NCBI RefSeq assembly: GCF_030124325.1
Contig: NZ_JASKLR010000006.1
Coordinates: 138,387-202,386, forward strand
Length of the DNA stretch: 64,000 bases
Direction of reading: 5' to 3'
Origin: Sinorhizobium sp. 8-89
GTDB taxonomy: Bacteria; Pseudomonadota; Alphaproteobacteria; Rhizobiales; Rhizobiaceae
In this document: in pieces, positions 17,054 to 27,514 of the stretch
Layout: the number at the start of each line of letters is the position of its first letter
How positions within the stretch are numbered: the stretch's first letter is position 1
The notes under the pieces: generated by a model
Databases searched by the model: none
What the model was told of the DNA's origin: nothing
The model's input: only the letters and a program-made list of their open reading frames with translations
Position numbers and translations under genes: made by a program

Positions 17054-18679
17054 TCACAATCGCTTCAGAATGGCTTCTGATCCCTTCTCCGCGATCATTA
17101 TCACCGGCGAGTTCGTGTTGCCGGAGACAATCGTCGGCATGATGGAGGCGTCGACGACGCGCAATCGGCCGATGCCGTGCACGCGCAGCTTCGCGTCCAC
17201 CACTGCCATAGGGTCACTCCCCATCTTGCAGGTACCGACGGGGTGGAAGATCGTTGTGGCAATGTCGCCGGCGCGGCGGATCAAATCCTCGTCGCTGTCG
17301 TGCTCGCGGCCGGGAAGCATTTCCTGCGGCCCGAATTGCGCGAGCGCCCTCGTTTCCATGAGCCTGCGGGCGTGCCGGATGGACTTCGCCGCAAGCAATC
17401 GGTCGCCGGCGGTGGAGAGATAATTTGGGCATATTTCAGGTGACCGCGCCGCATCACGCGCAGTGACATGCACTGTGCCGCGGCTCTCCGGCCGGAGATT
17501 GCAGACGGAGACGGTGACGGCGGGATAGCGGTGCAACGGCTCACCGAGCCGGTCCGTGCTGAGCGGCTGGACGTGATATTCGAGATCGGCCGTCGCGACG
17601 GCCGAATCGCTTTTGGCGAAGATCCCGAGCTGGCTCGGCGCCATTGAGAGCGGGCCGGATCGGCTGATGGCATATTGCAGACCCATGCCGACGCGGTTGA
17701 AGAGGTTGTGATAGAGCTGGTTCAGGGTGCGCGCGCCCTCGATCTTGAAGACGGTGCGGATCTGCAGGTGGTCCTGCAGGTTCTCGCCGACGCCCTGAAG
17801 TTCATGGTGGACGGGAATGGCAAGGGCGGAGAGCAGGTCCGGTCGACCGATGCCAGACAGCTCCAGGATTTTCGGCGAGTTGATGGCACCCGCAGACAGC
17901 ACCACTTCGCGTGATGCATGAGCGAAGCAGAGGCGGCCGCCAAGGCAGAAACGCACGCCCGTGACCATCTTGCCGTCGAAATTCAGCCTTTCGGTCTCGG
18001 CCCCGGTCAGGACGCGCAGATTCTTGCGCTTCATTGCCGGCCGCAGGAACGCTTTTGTTGTGTTCCAGCGCACGCCGCCGCGCTGGTTGACCTCGAAATA
18101 GCCGGAACCCTCGTTGTCACCATCGTTGAAGTCGTCAGTCTTCGGAATCCCAAGCTCTTCCGCCGCATCGCGGAAGGCGTCGAGGATCGGCCAGGAGAGG
18201 CGCTGGCGCTCGACACGCCATTCACCGCCAGCGCCGTGTATGGGCGACTTGCCGCGATAGTTGTCCTCCGACTTGAGGAAATAGGGTAGCACGTCGTCCC
18301 AGCCCCAGCCCGCATTGCCGGCCTGCCGCCACCCATCATAGTCGGCTGCCTGGCCGCGCATATAAATCATGCCGTTGATCGACGAGCAGCCGCCGAGCAC
18401 CTTGCCGCGCGGATAGTTCAGTGCGCGGCCGTTGAGGCCGGCTTCGGCAGCTGTCTTCATCATCCAGTCGGTGCGCGGGTTGCCCATGCAGTAGAGATAG
18501 CCGATCGGCACATGAACCCAGTGATAGCGGTCCGTACCACCAGCTTCGAGCAGCAGAACCCGGTTCTTCGGATCGGCCGACAGCCGGTTTGCCAGAACGC
18601 AGCCCGCCGAGCCGGCACCGACCACGATGAAATCGTAGGTCCCCTCGTCCACCGGCGTTTCATTTACATGCAGGTTCAC
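17054..18679 (-). CDS. GMC family oxidoreductase (FAD-dependent alcohol dehydrogenase)
   Basis: The 541-residue product is a glucose-methanol-choline oxidoreductase that oxidises an alcohol or polyol with FAD. The N-terminal dinucleotide motif is [18 protein letters not shown], followed by the GMC signature region [19 protein letters not shown]; the C-terminal catalytic His lies in [10 protein letters not shown], with a second signature [15 protein letters not shown]. Length is typical. No signal peptide is seen, so it should be cytosolic or peripheral. Its start overlaps the stop of the upstream kinase gene (ATGA), making it the last gene of the lsr-like operon, where it might oxidise the imported polyol. 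Confidence 0.88.
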   Translation of the reverse strand: MNLHVNETPVDEGTYDFIVVGAGSAGCVLANRLSADPKNRVLLLEAGGTDRYHWVHVPIGYLYCMGNPRTDWMMKTAAEAGLNGRALNYPRGKVLGGCSSINGMIYMRGQAADYDGWRQAGNAGWGWDDVLPYFLKSEDNYRGKSPIHGAGGEWRVERQRLSWPILDAFRDAAEELGIPKTDDFNDGDNEGSGYFEVNQRGGVRWNTTKAFLRPAMKRKNLRVLTGAETERLNFDGKMVTGVRFCLGGRLCFAHASREVVLSAGAINSPKILELSGIGRPDLLSALAIPVHHELQGVGENLQDHLQIRTVFKIEGARTLNQLYHNLFNRVGMGLQYAISRSGPLSMAPSQLGIFAKSDSAVATADLEYHVQPLSTDRLGEPLHRYPAVTVSVCNLRPESRGTVHVTARDAARSPEICPNYLSTAGDRLLAAKSIRHARRLMETRALAQFGPQEMLPGREHDSDEDLIRRAGDIATTIFHPVGTCKMGSDPMAVVDAKLRVHGIGRLRVVDASIMPTIVSGNTNSPVIMIAEKGSEAILKRL

Positions 18680-20205
18680 GCAGCAGCTCCCGATGCTATA
18701 GTTTCCGGCGCCGAGAGCCGCCGCCAGAGCGGCGTCATGGCCCCCGCCATGTCCTGGTAGAGCGCGTAGCGCCGGCTGTAATGCGCGGCAAGCGCGCCAT
18801 CCGGCCTATAGTGGCGGTCGACCCGCACCATGGCATTCGCCCCTTCGGTGAAATCGGCAAAGAGGCCGACGCCTGTTCCCGCAGCAATCGCTGCACCCAG
18901 CGCCCCCGTTTCCCGCGAGACAGCGACGGAGACCGGCATGCCGAGCACATCGGCAAATATCTGCGGCCAGAAGCGGCTACGCGAACCTCCACCGCTGAGC
19001 ACCACCTGATCGAAGGTGGCCCCGGCCTTGCGGATCGTCTCGATATGCTGGCGGTGTCCGAAGGCGACGCCCTCGAGCAGGGCACGGATCAGATGCCCCT
19101 TGGTGTGCCAGCCGGCAATCCCGTAGAAGCCCGCCCGCGCGCGCCCGTCCTGCTGGGCGCCGTAGAGATAGGGGTGATAGAGCGGATCGTCCGCCGCGGG
19201 CTCGACGACCGCAGCGAGCGCGCAGCAGGCATCGAACGGCGATACACCCTTCGCATGTTCCCCTTCGAAGAACTCCCGCACCAGCCATTCGAGATTGGCT
19301 GCCGAGGTGGCGCTGTTTTCCATCGCCATGTAGCGGGTGCGGTCGAAGGTCGAGGACATGAAGACGTGGCCATCGAGGTCGGGAACGTCGATGATCACCT
19401 GGTTGATGCTCCAGGTGCCGGCGATGATCGAGGCGCTGCCGGTGCGCGACACGCCCGAGCCAAGCGCCGAGGCGACGACGTCGAACAGCCCGCCGATCAC
19501 CGGCGTTCCGGCGGCAAGCCCAGTCTCCTGAGCCACCGCCTCCGTCACCGTGCCGGCGATGTCGGCGCTTTCGATGAGCGGCGGCAACAGGTCCATGCAA
19601 TCGGCAAGGCCATAGGCTTCCATCAGCGTCCCGTCATAGCGGCGGGCGGCGAGGTCGAGCAGACCGGCGCCGGACATGTCCGACACCTCGCTGACGCGCC
19701 GGCCGGTCAGGCGGTTCACGACGAAATCCTTGGAGAAGAAGACCGTGCCGATGCGCTTGAATATCTCCGGCCTGTATCGCTTCAGCCAGGAAAGGAGCGT
19801 CGGCGTCTGTGAGGGCCATGGGCGCTGGCGGCCGATCGGGTAAGTCCGATCGCCGACGCCTTCCGCCGCCCATTCTTCGACAAGGTTTGTCGCCCGCGTG
19901 TCGAGCGACTGGATGCCGAGGAGCGGTTCGCCGTCCCGGTCGAGGGCATAAAGCCCGTTGCCGTGGCCGGCGCAGCCGATCGCGGCGATATCGCTCGCCG
20001 CAATTCCCGCCTTGTCGAGGCAGGTACGGATGACACGCTTCGCATTCGCCCAGAGCTCGCCGAGATCGCGCTCGACATGGCCGGGACATGGCATGCGGCT
20101 GTGGCCCTCCTCGCTCGCATGCGCCAGTTCCCGGCCCGTAAGGTCGAAGATCACCGCCTTGATGACGGTGTTGCCGGCGTCGATCCCCAATAGATAGTCT
20201 CGCAT
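18676..20205 (-). CDS. FGGY family carbohydrate kinase
   Basis: The 509-residue product has the two actin-like domains of FGGY sugar kinases. N-terminal phosphate motif: [18 protein letters not shown]; substrate and ATP regions: [21 protein letters not shown] and [17 protein letters not shown]. From memory it resembles L-xylulose kinase LyxK and is in the same superfamily as LsrK and EryA. It should phosphorylate an imported sugar or polyol with ATP in the cytosol. The start has GGGAGGGG upstream. It is separated from the aldolase gene by a Sinorhizobium-type palindromic element and overlaps the GMC gene. Confidence 0.88.
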   Translation of the reverse strand: MRDYLLGIDAGNTVIKAVIFDLTGRELAHASEEGHSRMPCPGHVERDLGELWANAKRVIRTCLDKAGIAASDIAAIGCAGHGNGLYALDRDGEPLLGIQSLDTRATNLVEEWAAEGVGDRTYPIGRQRPWPSQTPTLLSWLKRYRPEIFKRIGTVFFSKDFVVNRLTGRRVSEVSDMSGAGLLDLAARRYDGTLMEAYGLADCMDLLPPLIESADIAGTVTEAVAQETGLAAGTPVIGGLFDVVASALGSGVSRTGSASIIAGTWSINQVIIDVPDLDGHVFMSSTFDRTRYMAMENSATSAANLEWLVREFFEGEHAKGVSPFDACCALAAVVEPAADDPLYHPYLYGAQQDGRARAGFYGIAGWHTKGHLIRALLEGVAFGHRQHIETIRKAGATFDQVVLSGGGSRSRFWPQIFADVLGMPVSVAVSRETGALGAAIAAGTGVGLFADFTEGANAMVRVDRHYRPDGALAAHYSRRYALYQDMAGAMTPLWRRLSAPETIASGAAA

Positions 20206-20229
20206 TCGGAACCCCTCCCAAGGTTCTCT

Positions 20230-20335
20230 TACAGCGCCGCGCGTCTTACCAGACGCGCAAAGGTCGCTGTAACACCTTTGAACTGCTGCATGTTTTTGTC
20301 CTGAAATCGGCTACGATTTAAGGACACATGCAGTA
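20230..20335. repeat. intergenic palindromic mosaic element of Sinorhizobium type
   Basis: Two adjoining stem-loops fill the kinase-aldolase gap. The first has arms TACAGCG/CGCTGTA with an inner GCGCGTCT/AGACGCGC; the second has stacked arms CTGCATG/CATGCAG, TGTCCT/AGGACA and GAAATCG/CGATTT. I recognise this composite from many intergenic sites in Sinorhizobium genomes (RIME/ABC-type palindromic repeats). It may shape mRNA decay inside the operon, giving different levels of upstream and downstream messages. Confidence 0.65.
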
Positions 20336-20340
20336 CGCCA

Positions 20341-21183
20341 TCACCCCTGCTGATAAAGTGCGAAGGCGTCCTCGCCGCTCGCATCCCCGTGCACGATCGC
20401 CATGAGTCCGCGCACCACGGCGCTCGGATTGGCATGCTGGTAGATATTGCGCCCATAGACCATGCCCATTGCACCCTGCCGCATTAAGGCGGCTGACTTG
20501 TCAAAGACGGAGCGAAGACCCTCCTTGCCGCCGCCGCGCACCAGAACCGGGCAGCGCGCCGCCTCAACAACACGGTGGAAATCCTCCGGGTTCGTCGTCG
20601 GGTCGGCCTTGATGATGTCGGCGCCCATTTCACGGGCAAGCCGCGTCAGCGTGACGATCTTGTCGGCCTCGCCGTCGACCATATAGCCGCCGCGCTCCGT
20701 GACGGGCTGCATGACGAGCGGTTCGATCATCAACGGCATCCCGTATTTCTCGCCATCGGCACGCACGCGGGCGATATTCTGGACGCATTGGCGGAACAGT
20801 TCAGGCTCGTCCGGCAGCATGAAGAGGTTGACCACCACGCAAGCCGCGTCCATCTGAAGCGCGCCGATCAGCGGCTCGGCCTCATTCTGCAGAACCGCCC
20901 ACATATCGCGGTGGCGGATGCGGTTGTAGGGATTGCCCATGTCGATACGCATGACGAGGGCCGGCTTGTCCTTGCCGGGAAGGCCCTGCACCAGGTCGGC
21001 CTGGCCGTAGTTCATCTGGATCGCGTCAGGTCTGGCCTCGACCAGCGCCTTCACGACGGCCGGCATGTTCTCCAGTCCCTCGAGGAAGGACGGCTCGTTA
21101 CACACGCCGTGATCGATCGCCACGTCCAGGCATCGACCTTTGCCGAACAGCCGGTTCATCCGGACCTTGCGGTTGTCTCGCAT
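20341..21183 (-). CDS. class I aldolase, DhnA/LsrF type
   Basis: The 280-residue product is a Schiff-base aldolase of the DhnA family (fructose-bisphosphate aldolase class I, archaeal type), which includes LsrF. Hallmarks are CLDVAIDHGV near the N-terminus, the candidate Schiff-base Lys in ADIIKADPTTN, and the phosphate-binding glycine loops VLVRGGGKEG and GAMGMVYGRNIYQH. It should cleave or transform the phosphorylated product made by the kinase. The start at 21183 is supported by AAGGAGTG; a second ATG at 21159 overlaps the upstream stop (ATGA) and is an alternative. Confidence 0.85.
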   Translation of the reverse strand: MRDNRKVRMNRLFGKGRCLDVAIDHGVCNEPSFLEGLENMPAVVKALVEARPDAIQMNYGQADLVQGLPGKDKPALVMRIDMGNPYNRIRHRDMWAVLQNEAEPLIGALQMDAACVVVNLFMLPDEPELFRQCVQNIARVRADGEKYGMPLMIEPLVMQPVTERGGYMVDGEADKIVTLTRLAREMGADIIKADPTTNPEDFHRVVEAARCPVLVRGGGKEGLRSVFDKSAALMRQGAMGMVYGRNIYQHANPSAVVRGLMAIVHGDASGEDAFALYQQG

Positions 21184-22904
21184 GATTCACTCCTTTGTTT
21201 GTTCCTTGCAGAGAGGGTTGCCTCCGCGACGCCGTGGGCCTCAAGCATGAGGGTGAGAAAACGGCTGCGCTCCTCGACCTTGCGCGACGCGGGCCAAGCC
21301 TTTTCGGCCGCAAGCAGATCGAGGGCGGCCTCGGCCGTGTCGAGGGAAAGCTCGCCGGTGATAGCCAGCGTCGTGCGCCGCAGCAGCAGGTCGTCCAGAT
21401 GTTCGACCGCCTCCGTGCGGATGAGATAGAGGAGCTCCCGGGCGCTGTAGCCGGCGTGGGGCAAGAGGTGGTCCGGCCCCGCGGCGGTGAAGCGGGCGAC
21501 GTCCTCCGCATCTGTGCCGTAGCGCTCGAAAAGCGCTGCGGCGCGATCGGGGGAAAGGCCTGTCGGTTCCGATAGGGCCCGGATCCAGCCGCTGCGGTCT
21601 TTCGGAAATTCCCGTCCGCCGCCGAAAGCGCGATCGGCCGTATCGACGCGGCGGCTGTGGCCCAGCCGTTCCAGCGCCATGTCAGCGGCGAGTTCGCCGA
21701 AGGATCGAAAAGTCGTCCACTTCCCGCCGATCATGCAGAGCACCGGCGGCCCGCCTTCACAGCCTTCGAACACGGTGCAGAAATGGTCGCGCGGGATGCG
21801 GCCGGTGAAGCTATCGTTGCTGGCCGGCAGCGGTCGCACGCCGGCGAACTGAAAGACGATCTCTTCCGGTCGGATGCGCACGCCCGGCAGCACGAAGGCG
21901 AGCGATTGCAGGATATAGTCCCGCTCATCGGCCTCGCACCGCACTGCATCGGGATCGTCGACGCGGATATCCGTCGAGCCGACCAGCACCTTGCTGAGAT
22001 AAGGAAAAAGGATGCAGATGCGGCCGTCCTCGTTCTCGTAGTAGATCATGTGCCCGTCGAGCATGTCGCGAAGCGCAGGATTGTCGATGATCAGATGCGA
22101 GCCCTTCGTGCCACCCGTCAGCGGAGCGGGTCGGGAGTCTGCGGGAAACAGCGTGCCGTTTGCGATATCAATCCAGCCGCCGGTGGCATTGATGACCAGC
22201 CGCGGCCGTATCGGGAACTTTTCGCCGGTTAGGTTGTCATGCAGCATGAACTCCCCGGCGCCGGCCTGTTCGATCGTCGCGTAGTTCAGAGCGCTGGCAT
22301 TTGGCGCGCCCGACAGAGCGTCGCGCAACAGCTCGATGCCAATTCGTTCGGGATGACTGACCCAGGCATCGTGATAGGTCGCGGAGCTGCGGATTGCCGG
22401 ATTGAGCGCAGGCCATTTTTCCAGCGTTGCTTTGCGGCCGCGGAACTGGTGCCGCGGCAGCAGCGCCCGCTTGTGCGCCAGGAAATCGTAGATGCCAAGA
22501 CCGGCCCTAATGGCGACGGCACCACGGCGGCTGGGGCGGCGGGTGAGGCCGAGAAATCGCACAATGCCGTTGGCGAGACCGGAGAAGATATTAAAAATCG
22601 GCACCGTGGTCGGCAGCGGGGCGACATAGTGGGGGGCGTTGCGCAGCAACCGATCGCGCTCGACGAGTGACTCCTGCACCAGGCTGAACTCACCATTCTC
22701 GAGATAGCGCAGACCACCATGGACCATGCGCGAGAGGGCAGCGCTCGCACCCGAGCAATAGTCGCCCTTCTCGGCCAGCAGCACATTCACGCCCTGCAGC
22801 GCAAGCTCGCGAAAGACGCTCAGCCCGTTGATGCCGCCTCCGAGGACGCACACGTCCACCTTCGGGCTTTGGCGGAGCCCGTCCAATATCTCTTTGCGAT
22901 TCAT
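21156..22904 (-). CDS. FAD-dependent glycerol-3-phosphate dehydrogenase-like protein (GlpD family)
   Basis: The 582-residue product matches GlpD-type membrane-associated dehydrogenases. FAD motif: VCVLGGGINGLSVFRELALQ; then EKGDYCSGASAALSRMVHGG and GLRYLENGEFSLVQESL, followed by a C-terminal helical domain. Such enzymes oxidise glycerol 3-phosphate or, as with EryB, other polyol phosphates and pass electrons to quinone. Its place between a kinase/aldolase pair and an aldo/keto reductase, in an operon with a sugar ABC transporter, argues for a polyol phosphate other than glycerol 3-phosphate. It is co-transcribed with its neighbours (8-base gap upstream, overlap downstream). Confidence 0.85.
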   Translation of the reverse strand: MNRKEILDGLRQSPKVDVCVLGGGINGLSVFRELALQGVNVLLAEKGDYCSGASAALSRMVHGGLRYLENGEFSLVQESLVERDRLLRNAPHYVAPLPTTVPIFNIFSGLANGIVRFLGLTRRPSRRGAVAIRAGLGIYDFLAHKRALLPRHQFRGRKATLEKWPALNPAIRSSATYHDAWVSHPERIGIELLRDALSGAPNASALNYATIEQAGAGEFMLHDNLTGEKFPIRPRLVINATGGWIDIANGTLFPADSRPAPLTGGTKGSHLIIDNPALRDMLDGHMIYYENEDGRICILFPYLSKVLVGSTDIRVDDPDAVRCEADERDYILQSLAFVLPGVRIRPEEIVFQFAGVRPLPASNDSFTGRIPRDHFCTVFEGCEGGPPVLCMIGGKWTTFRSFGELAADMALERLGHSRRVDTADRAFGGGREFPKDRSGWIRALSEPTGLSPDRAAALFERYGTDAEDVARFTAAGPDHLLPHAGYSARELLYLIRTEAVEHLDDLLLRRTTLAITGELSLDTAEAALDLLAAEKAWPASRKVEERSRFLTLMLEAHGVAEATLSARNKQRSESCETTARSG

Positions 22905-22912
22905 GATGACAG

Positions 22913-23908
22913 TTATCCGTCCATGTTGGCCAGCTTCGCCGAAACGGCCGTTTCGATGGCTGCCAGGTCTTCATCGGAAAGCCGCAAGGTTCCGGCTTGC
23001 GCATTGTCCATCGCCTGCACTGGGTTGCGCGCGCCGCAGAGGGCAAAGGTCACGCCCGGCTGCTTCAACGTCCAGGCGATTACCGTCTGCGCGATGCTGG
23101 CGCCGTGCCGCTCTGCGACGGGCCGGATCGTCTCGGCGAAATCCTTGGCCTTGCGCCGGTTGACGACGGAAAAGCGCGGATTGTCCTTGCGCTGATCGTC
23201 GCCGGAAAAGACCCGGTCCGGTCCGATCGTGCCGGAGAGCAGCCCGAGTGCCAGCGAGGAATAGCTGAGCGTCGACACGCGATTGGCAACGGTGAGCGGC
23301 AGCAGGTCCGCCTCGATCTCACGATCGATCATGCTGAACCGCTCCTGAATCGCGTCGAGCGACCCGGTTTTGAGGTACTGCGTCAGCTCGGAGCGATTGA
23401 CGTTGCTGGCGCCGATTGCGCGGATCTTGCCGGCGCGCTTCAGCTCTTCCAGCGCCGCTACCGTCTCCTCGATGGGTGTCGTCGCGTCCTGCCAGTGGGT
23501 GATGTAGAGGTCGATATGATCTGTGCCGAGCCGCCGCAGGCTTTGCTCAACCTCATGGATGATCGAGTCCCGGCCCAGATACCGGTGGACCGGTTTGCTG
23601 TCCTGATCGAAGAAGTGGTTGCCCTTATTGGTATGCCACACGAGGCCGCATTTGGTGGCAATCACCGCCTTGTCGCGGCGGCCGGCGATCGCCTTGCCGA
23701 CGATCTCTTCCGACCGGCCGAGGCCATATGCCGGTGCCGTGTCGATGAGGGTGACGCCGGCATCAAGCGAAGCGTGAATGGCGGCAATGGATTCCGCCTC
23801 ATCCGTTCCGCCCCACATCCAGCCGCCGATCGCCCAGGTGCCGAGGCCGACGGCCGAGGCGCTGACGCTGGAGCGTCCGATCTCGCGGGTTAACTGCGCA
23901 CCGCTCAT
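22913..23908 (-). CDS. aldo/keto reductase
   Basis: The 331-residue TIM-barrel NAD(P)H oxidoreductase shows the full catalytic tetrad: Asp and Tyr in LIDTAPAYGLGRSEEIVGKA, Lys in AVIATKCGLVW and His in DLYITHWQD. It probably interconverts a sugar aldehyde or ketone and an alcohol for the pathway of this operon. Its start overlaps the stop of the SorC regulator gene (ATGA), so translation is coupled. Confidence 0.87.
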   Translation of the reverse strand: MSGAQLTREIGRSSVSASAVGLGTWAIGGWMWGGTDEAESIAAIHASLDAGVTLIDTAPAYGLGRSEEIVGKAIAGRRDKAVIATKCGLVWHTNKGNHFFDQDSKPVHRYLGRDSIIHEVEQSLRRLGTDHIDLYITHWQDATTPIEETVAALEELKRAGKIRAIGASNVNRSELTQYLKTGSLDAIQERFSMIDREIEADLLPLTVANRVSTLSYSSLALGLLSGTIGPDRVFSGDDQRKDNPRFSVVNRRKAKDFAETIRPVAERHGASIAQTVIAWTLKQPGVTFALCGARNPVQAMDNAQAGTLRLSDEDLAAIETAVSAKLANMDG

Positions 23909-24912
23909 GCGGAAAATCCTTCCTCGGATGCAATTTTAAGAATGCGCGCGCCGGTCGCCTCGTCGGTGACGAGCGTGTCGAGATGGTTGCCCCGCATGAC
24001 GCTGAGAATCGGGCCCGCCTTGTTCGGCCCGCTCGCGATCCCGATCTTGGTGGGGATTGCGGCAAACTCCTCGAGCGTCAGCGACACCAGCGAACGGTTG
24101 AGGCTGTAGTCGCAAACCCGGCCTCTGTCGTCGAGCAGGTGGGCGAGCAGCTCGCAGGTCGCGCCGGAGCGTTCGATCGCCGCCCGGTCGGTGCTGGAAG
24201 ACGGATGCAGATCGTAGTAGCTCGAGTCGTCGGTTAGAATCGAGCCGATACCGACCACCGCCACCTTCGCCTCGCGCGCCCGTTTGAAGACGTCGGCGAC
24301 GGAGCGTATGTTGATCAGCATTTCGCGCTGCTTGGCATCGTCGGCAAAGAGGGGTGCGTGGATCTGGTAGGAGCGCCCGCCGAGCCGGTCGGCCATCAGG
24401 GTCGAGACATGATTGACATCGGTATAGTGCTTGCCTTGAACGCAGCCCGTCGCCGGAATGACCTTGACATCGAAACGACGCGGCGGCTGCAAACCGGCGA
24501 CGACGGCGCTCACTCCTTTGCCGCCCGTGATGCAGATGGTATCGCCGTCGCCGATCTCATCAAGCAGCAGGCGGGCCGCCGCCTCTCCGACTGCTTGAAG
24601 CGCGGTCTGCGGATTGTCGGAGATGGTCGGCACCACGACCGCACGGCTGATACCTCCGAGCGCCAGAAGCCGTTCCTCGAGCTCGACCAGCGGCTCGACC
24701 GGGGACTTGATCTTGATCTCGACCAGGCCGAGCTGACGGCCCCGTTTGATGAGGCGGTTGACGGTGGCTTGCGAAATGCCGAGCTGATCGGCGATCTGTG
24801 CCTGCGTCAGGCCCTCCATGTAGTGTAGGACAAGCGCCTGGTGCATCTGGCGGGCGATGACGATTTCCTCCCGCTGTGGTGTCGTCTTGGGTTTCAGTTT
24901 CGCATTTGGCAT
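23905..24912 (-). CDS. SorC/LsrR family transcriptional regulator
   Basis: The 335-residue product has an N-terminal helix-turn-helix (about residues 20-55; LTQAQIADQLGISQATVNRL) and a C-terminal sugar-phosphate-binding domain with glycine-rich ITGGKGVSAV and ASGPNKAGPILSVMRGNHLD. The family senses phosphorylated sugars (for example LsrR with phospho-AI-2). The ATG at 24912 starts one base after the permease stop; an in-frame ATG at 24963 would overlap the permease by 50 bases and cannot be excluded. The likely operator is the long palindrome at 28666-28706. Confidence 0.86.
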   Translation of the reverse strand: MPNAKLKPKTTPQREEIVIARQMHQALVLHYMEGLTQAQIADQLGISQATVNRLIKRGRQLGLVEIKIKSPVEPLVELEERLLALGGISRAVVVPTISDNPQTALQAVGEAAARLLLDEIGDGDTICITGGKGVSAVVAGLQPPRRFDVKVIPATGCVQGKHYTDVNHVSTLMADRLGGRSYQIHAPLFADDAKQREMLINIRSVADVFKRAREAKVAVVGIGSILTDDSSYYDLHPSSSTDRAAIERSGATCELLAHLLDDRGRVCDYSLNRSLVSLTLEEFAAIPTKIGIASGPNKAGPILSVMRGNHLDTLVTDEATGARILKIASEEGFSA

Positions 24913-24913
24913 G

Positions 24914-25903
24914 TCAGGCGGCCTTCCGCTTGTGCAGGAAATGGTCGATGGAAACGGCGGCAAGCAGAATGCACCCCTTGATCATGTCCTGCCAATAGAC
25001 CGAAACGTCGAGCAGGATCAGAGAGCTGGTCACGACAGAAAGAAGCGCGATGCCGAGGATGGCGCCGAGGATCGTCCCGGAGCCGCCGTTGAGCGAGGCG
25101 CCGCCGATCACTGCCGCTGCGATGATGTTGAGCTCCATGCCGACTCCGAAGGTCGGGGTCGCGGCGCCGAACCGGGACATGTAGATGACGCCGGCAACAC
25201 CGGCCAGAGTTGAGCAGAGCACCGTCACCCAGAACTTCACCTGATTGGTCTTGATGCCGGAATAGAGCGCCGCCTTCTCGTTGCTGCCGGTGTAGAAAAC
25301 CTTGCGGAAGGCGGTGGCCCGGCGCAGCAGAAAATCGAACAGAACAACGACGGCGACGAAGATCAGGATGACATAGGGAACGCCGGAGAAACTGCCCTGC
25401 CCCACCGCCTTGAAGCCAGCCGGCAGGGTGAAGAGCGAAAGCGGAGTGCCCTTTGTGATAATCAGGCAAAGACCGCGCACGATCACCATGGCGGCGAGCG
25501 ATGTGATGAAGTGGTTGAGTCCCACGACCGTCACGAAAAAGCCCATGACGCCGCCGATAGCGCTGCTTACAAAGATGCCGACAAGCGAAGCGGTCCAAGG
25601 GTCGAGACCGGACAGGAAGAGCGTGCCCGAGAGCACCATCGCAAAGCACACTACGGAGCCGACCGCGAGGTCGATGCCACCGACGATGAGCAGGATCGTC
25701 ATGCCAACAACGACGATGCCTTCAACCGAAAAACTCATTAGCATGGCGCGGAAATTGCCGAGTGTCAGGAAATGCGGCGAGGCAAAGCTCATGGTCACGC
25801 AGAGTGCAAGAACGATTGCGATCAGCCCCGCCTCGCGCATTCTGCCGATGCGCCTCCAGGACGATGCCTTCGGCGCGCGCGCCACCATCGTGTCACTAGC
25901 CAT
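24914..25903 (-). CDS. sugar ABC transporter permease (RbsC/CUT2 type)
   Basis: The 329-residue inner-membrane protein is a ribose-type permease with about ten hydrophobic segments and the family stretches GGIDLAVGSVVC and GGASLNGGSGTILGAILG. A single permease gene implies a homodimeric channel, unlike lsr, which uses two. The start at 25903 was preferred over 25936 because the conserved part and a GAGAGGGACTGG ribosome-binding site fit it. It functions with the ATPase and binding protein encoded just upstream. Confidence 0.88.
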   Translation of the reverse strand: MASDTMVARAPKASSWRRIGRMREAGLIAIVLALCVTMSFASPHFLTLGNFRAMLMSFSVEGIVVVGMTILLIVGGIDLAVGSVVCFAMVLSGTLFLSGLDPWTASLVGIFVSSAIGGVMGFFVTVVGLNHFITSLAAMVIVRGLCLIITKGTPLSLFTLPAGFKAVGQGSFSGVPYVILIFVAVVVLFDFLLRRATAFRKVFYTGSNEKAALYSGIKTNQVKFWVTVLCSTLAGVAGVIYMSRFGAATPTFGVGMELNIIAAAVIGGASLNGGSGTILGAILGIALLSVVTSSLILLDVSVYWQDMIKGCILLAAVSIDHFLHKRKAA

Positions 25904-25925
25904 TCCAGTCCCTCTCACTTGCTTG

Positions 25926-27452
25926 TCACGCGGCATGTCTCGCAGCCCGTGCCGTTACCACTCCTGACGCGAGGCGGATCACAGCCTCCTCCGTCATCTC
26001 GGCGGCGCCGAGCTCACCGGCGATGCGCCCCTCCCGCACGACGAGCACGCGGTCCGAGAGGCCGAGCAGCTCCGGCATTTCCGAAGAGATGAGGACGATG
26101 CCGATGCCCGAGCGCGCAAGCTCGCGCAACAGCCGGTGAATCTCCGCCTTCGCACCAACATCGATGCCGCGTGTCGGCTCGTCCATCAGGATGACATTCG
26201 GCTTCACCGCGAGCTGCTTGGCGATCGCGACCTTCTGCTGGTTACCGCCCGAGAGCGATCTTACGGGTGTCTCGATACCGCCCATCCGCACCGCAAGCCG
26301 CCGCGCGAGACCCTCCGCAAGCGCGGCCTCCGCACGTGCGTTCATGAGCCCGACAGAGTTCGTCAGCGAGCTCAGATCCAGCACGGACATATTCTGCGCG
26401 ACCGACATTTCCAGAAATACGCCAGAGCCTTTGCGGTCCTCCGACAGATAGACGATTCCGGCCTTCACGGCATCCGAATAGGAATTGATCTTCTGCGCCT
26501 TCCCGCGCAGGTGTACCGCGCCCGCCGTGAGCGCTCGAAGCCCGCAGATGCCCTCGGCGATCTCCGTGCGGCCGGATCCGATCAGGCCGCCGATGCCAAG
26601 AATCTCACCCTTCTGGAGCGCGAAGCTGACGCCATGGAAACGCTCGCCATCACCGATGGTGTCCACCTCGAAGATCGGCTCGCCGGACGCCCCACCCGGT
26701 CCGAGCTTTTCCGGGTAGAGCTGCGTGATCTCGCGCCCCACCATGCGGCGTACCACGTCTTCCGGCGTGACGTCGGCGATGCAATCGGTCCAGACGTAGC
26801 GGCCGTCGCGCAACACGGTGACCCGGTCGCAGAGGCTGAAGATCTCGGCCATGCGATGACTGATATAGATGATGGATATGCCGTTCGCCTTGAGGTCGCG
26901 GATAATCGAAAAGAGCTGATGCGCCTCCGTTTCGGTCAGTGCCGCGGTCGGCTCGTCCAGGATCAGCACTCGGCAGTCGAGTGTCAGAGCCTTGGCGATC
27001 TCGACGAGCTGCTGGCTGGAAATCGGCAGATCCGCAACCTTGCGGCCGACGTCAATTGCGGCAAGCCGGTTCATTACCGCCTGCGCGTCGCGTTCGAGCG
27101 CGCGGTAGTTCATGAAAGGCGCACGGCGGCGGTTGGTCGCCGCCATGAACATGTTTTCCGCAACCGTCACATCCGGGCAGAGCGCGATTTCCTGATGCAC
27201 GAGCCCAATGCCGAGCGATTGGGCGACAGCAGGTGAGGCGATCCGCACGATCTTGCCATCCATGCGGATTTCGCCCTCGGTCGGCTGCAGTACGCCGGCG
27301 ATGATGTTCATCAGCGTCGACTTTCCGGCGCCGTTCTCGCCGCAGAGCGCATGGATCTCACCTTCTTCGAGCGTGAAATCGACGTCAGTCAGAGCCTTCA
27401 CCGGACCGAAGTCCTTGGTGACGCCATGAATGGTGAGCACAGGCTCCGCCAT
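25926..27452 (-). CDS. sugar ABC transporter ATP-binding protein (RbsA/CUT2 type, two ATPase domains)
   Basis: The 508-residue cytoplasmic protein has two fused ATPase domains. The first has Walker [11 protein letters not shown], the degenerate signature [13 protein letters not shown] and Walker [12 protein letters not shown]. The second has an atypical Walker A (GLIGSGRTE), as is normal for RbsA proteins, signature [15 protein letters not shown] and Walker [13 protein letters not shown]. The start at 27452 begins the conserved sequence ([20 protein letters not shown]); the open frame extends much further upstream only because it is open opposite the next gene. It follows the binding-protein gene across a strong hairpin. 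Confidence 0.9.
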   Translation of the reverse strand: MAEPVLTIHGVTKDFGPVKALTDVDFTLEEGEIHALCGENGAGKSTLMNIIAGVLQPTEGEIRMDGKIVRIASPAVAQSLGIGLVHQEIALCPDVTVAENMFMAATNRRRAPFMNYRALERDAQAVMNRLAAIDVGRKVADLPISSQQLVEIAKALTLDCRVLILDEPTAALTETEAHQLFSIIRDLKANGISIIYISHRMAEIFSLCDRVTVLRDGRYVWTDCIADVTPEDVVRRMVGREITQLYPEKLGPGGASGEPIFEVDTIGDGERFHGVSFALQKGEILGIGGLIGSGRTEIAEGICGLRALTAGAVHLRGKAQKINSYSDAVKAGIVYLSEDRKGSGVFLEMSVAQNMSVLDLSSLTNSVGLMNARAEAALAEGLARRLAVRMGGIETPVRSLSGGNQQKVAIAKQLAVKPNVILMDEPTRGIDVGAKAEIHRLLRELARSGIGIVLISSEMPELLGLSDRVLVVREGRIAGELGAAEMTEEAVIRLASGVVTARAARHAA

Positions 27453-27474
27453 CGTGTTCCTCCCCTCCCTGAGA

Positions 27475-27500
27475 CCATCCGCGCCATGGGGCGCGGATGG
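27475..27500 (-). terminator. hairpin between binding-protein and ATPase genes
   Basis: Perfect 11-base arms CCATCCGCGCC and GGCGCGGATGG surround a 4-base loop, 15 bases after the binding-protein stop. As the operon continues, it probably stabilises the binding-protein message or attenuates downstream transcription. Confidence 0.6.
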
Positions 27501-27514
27501 CGCAAATCCGAAGC

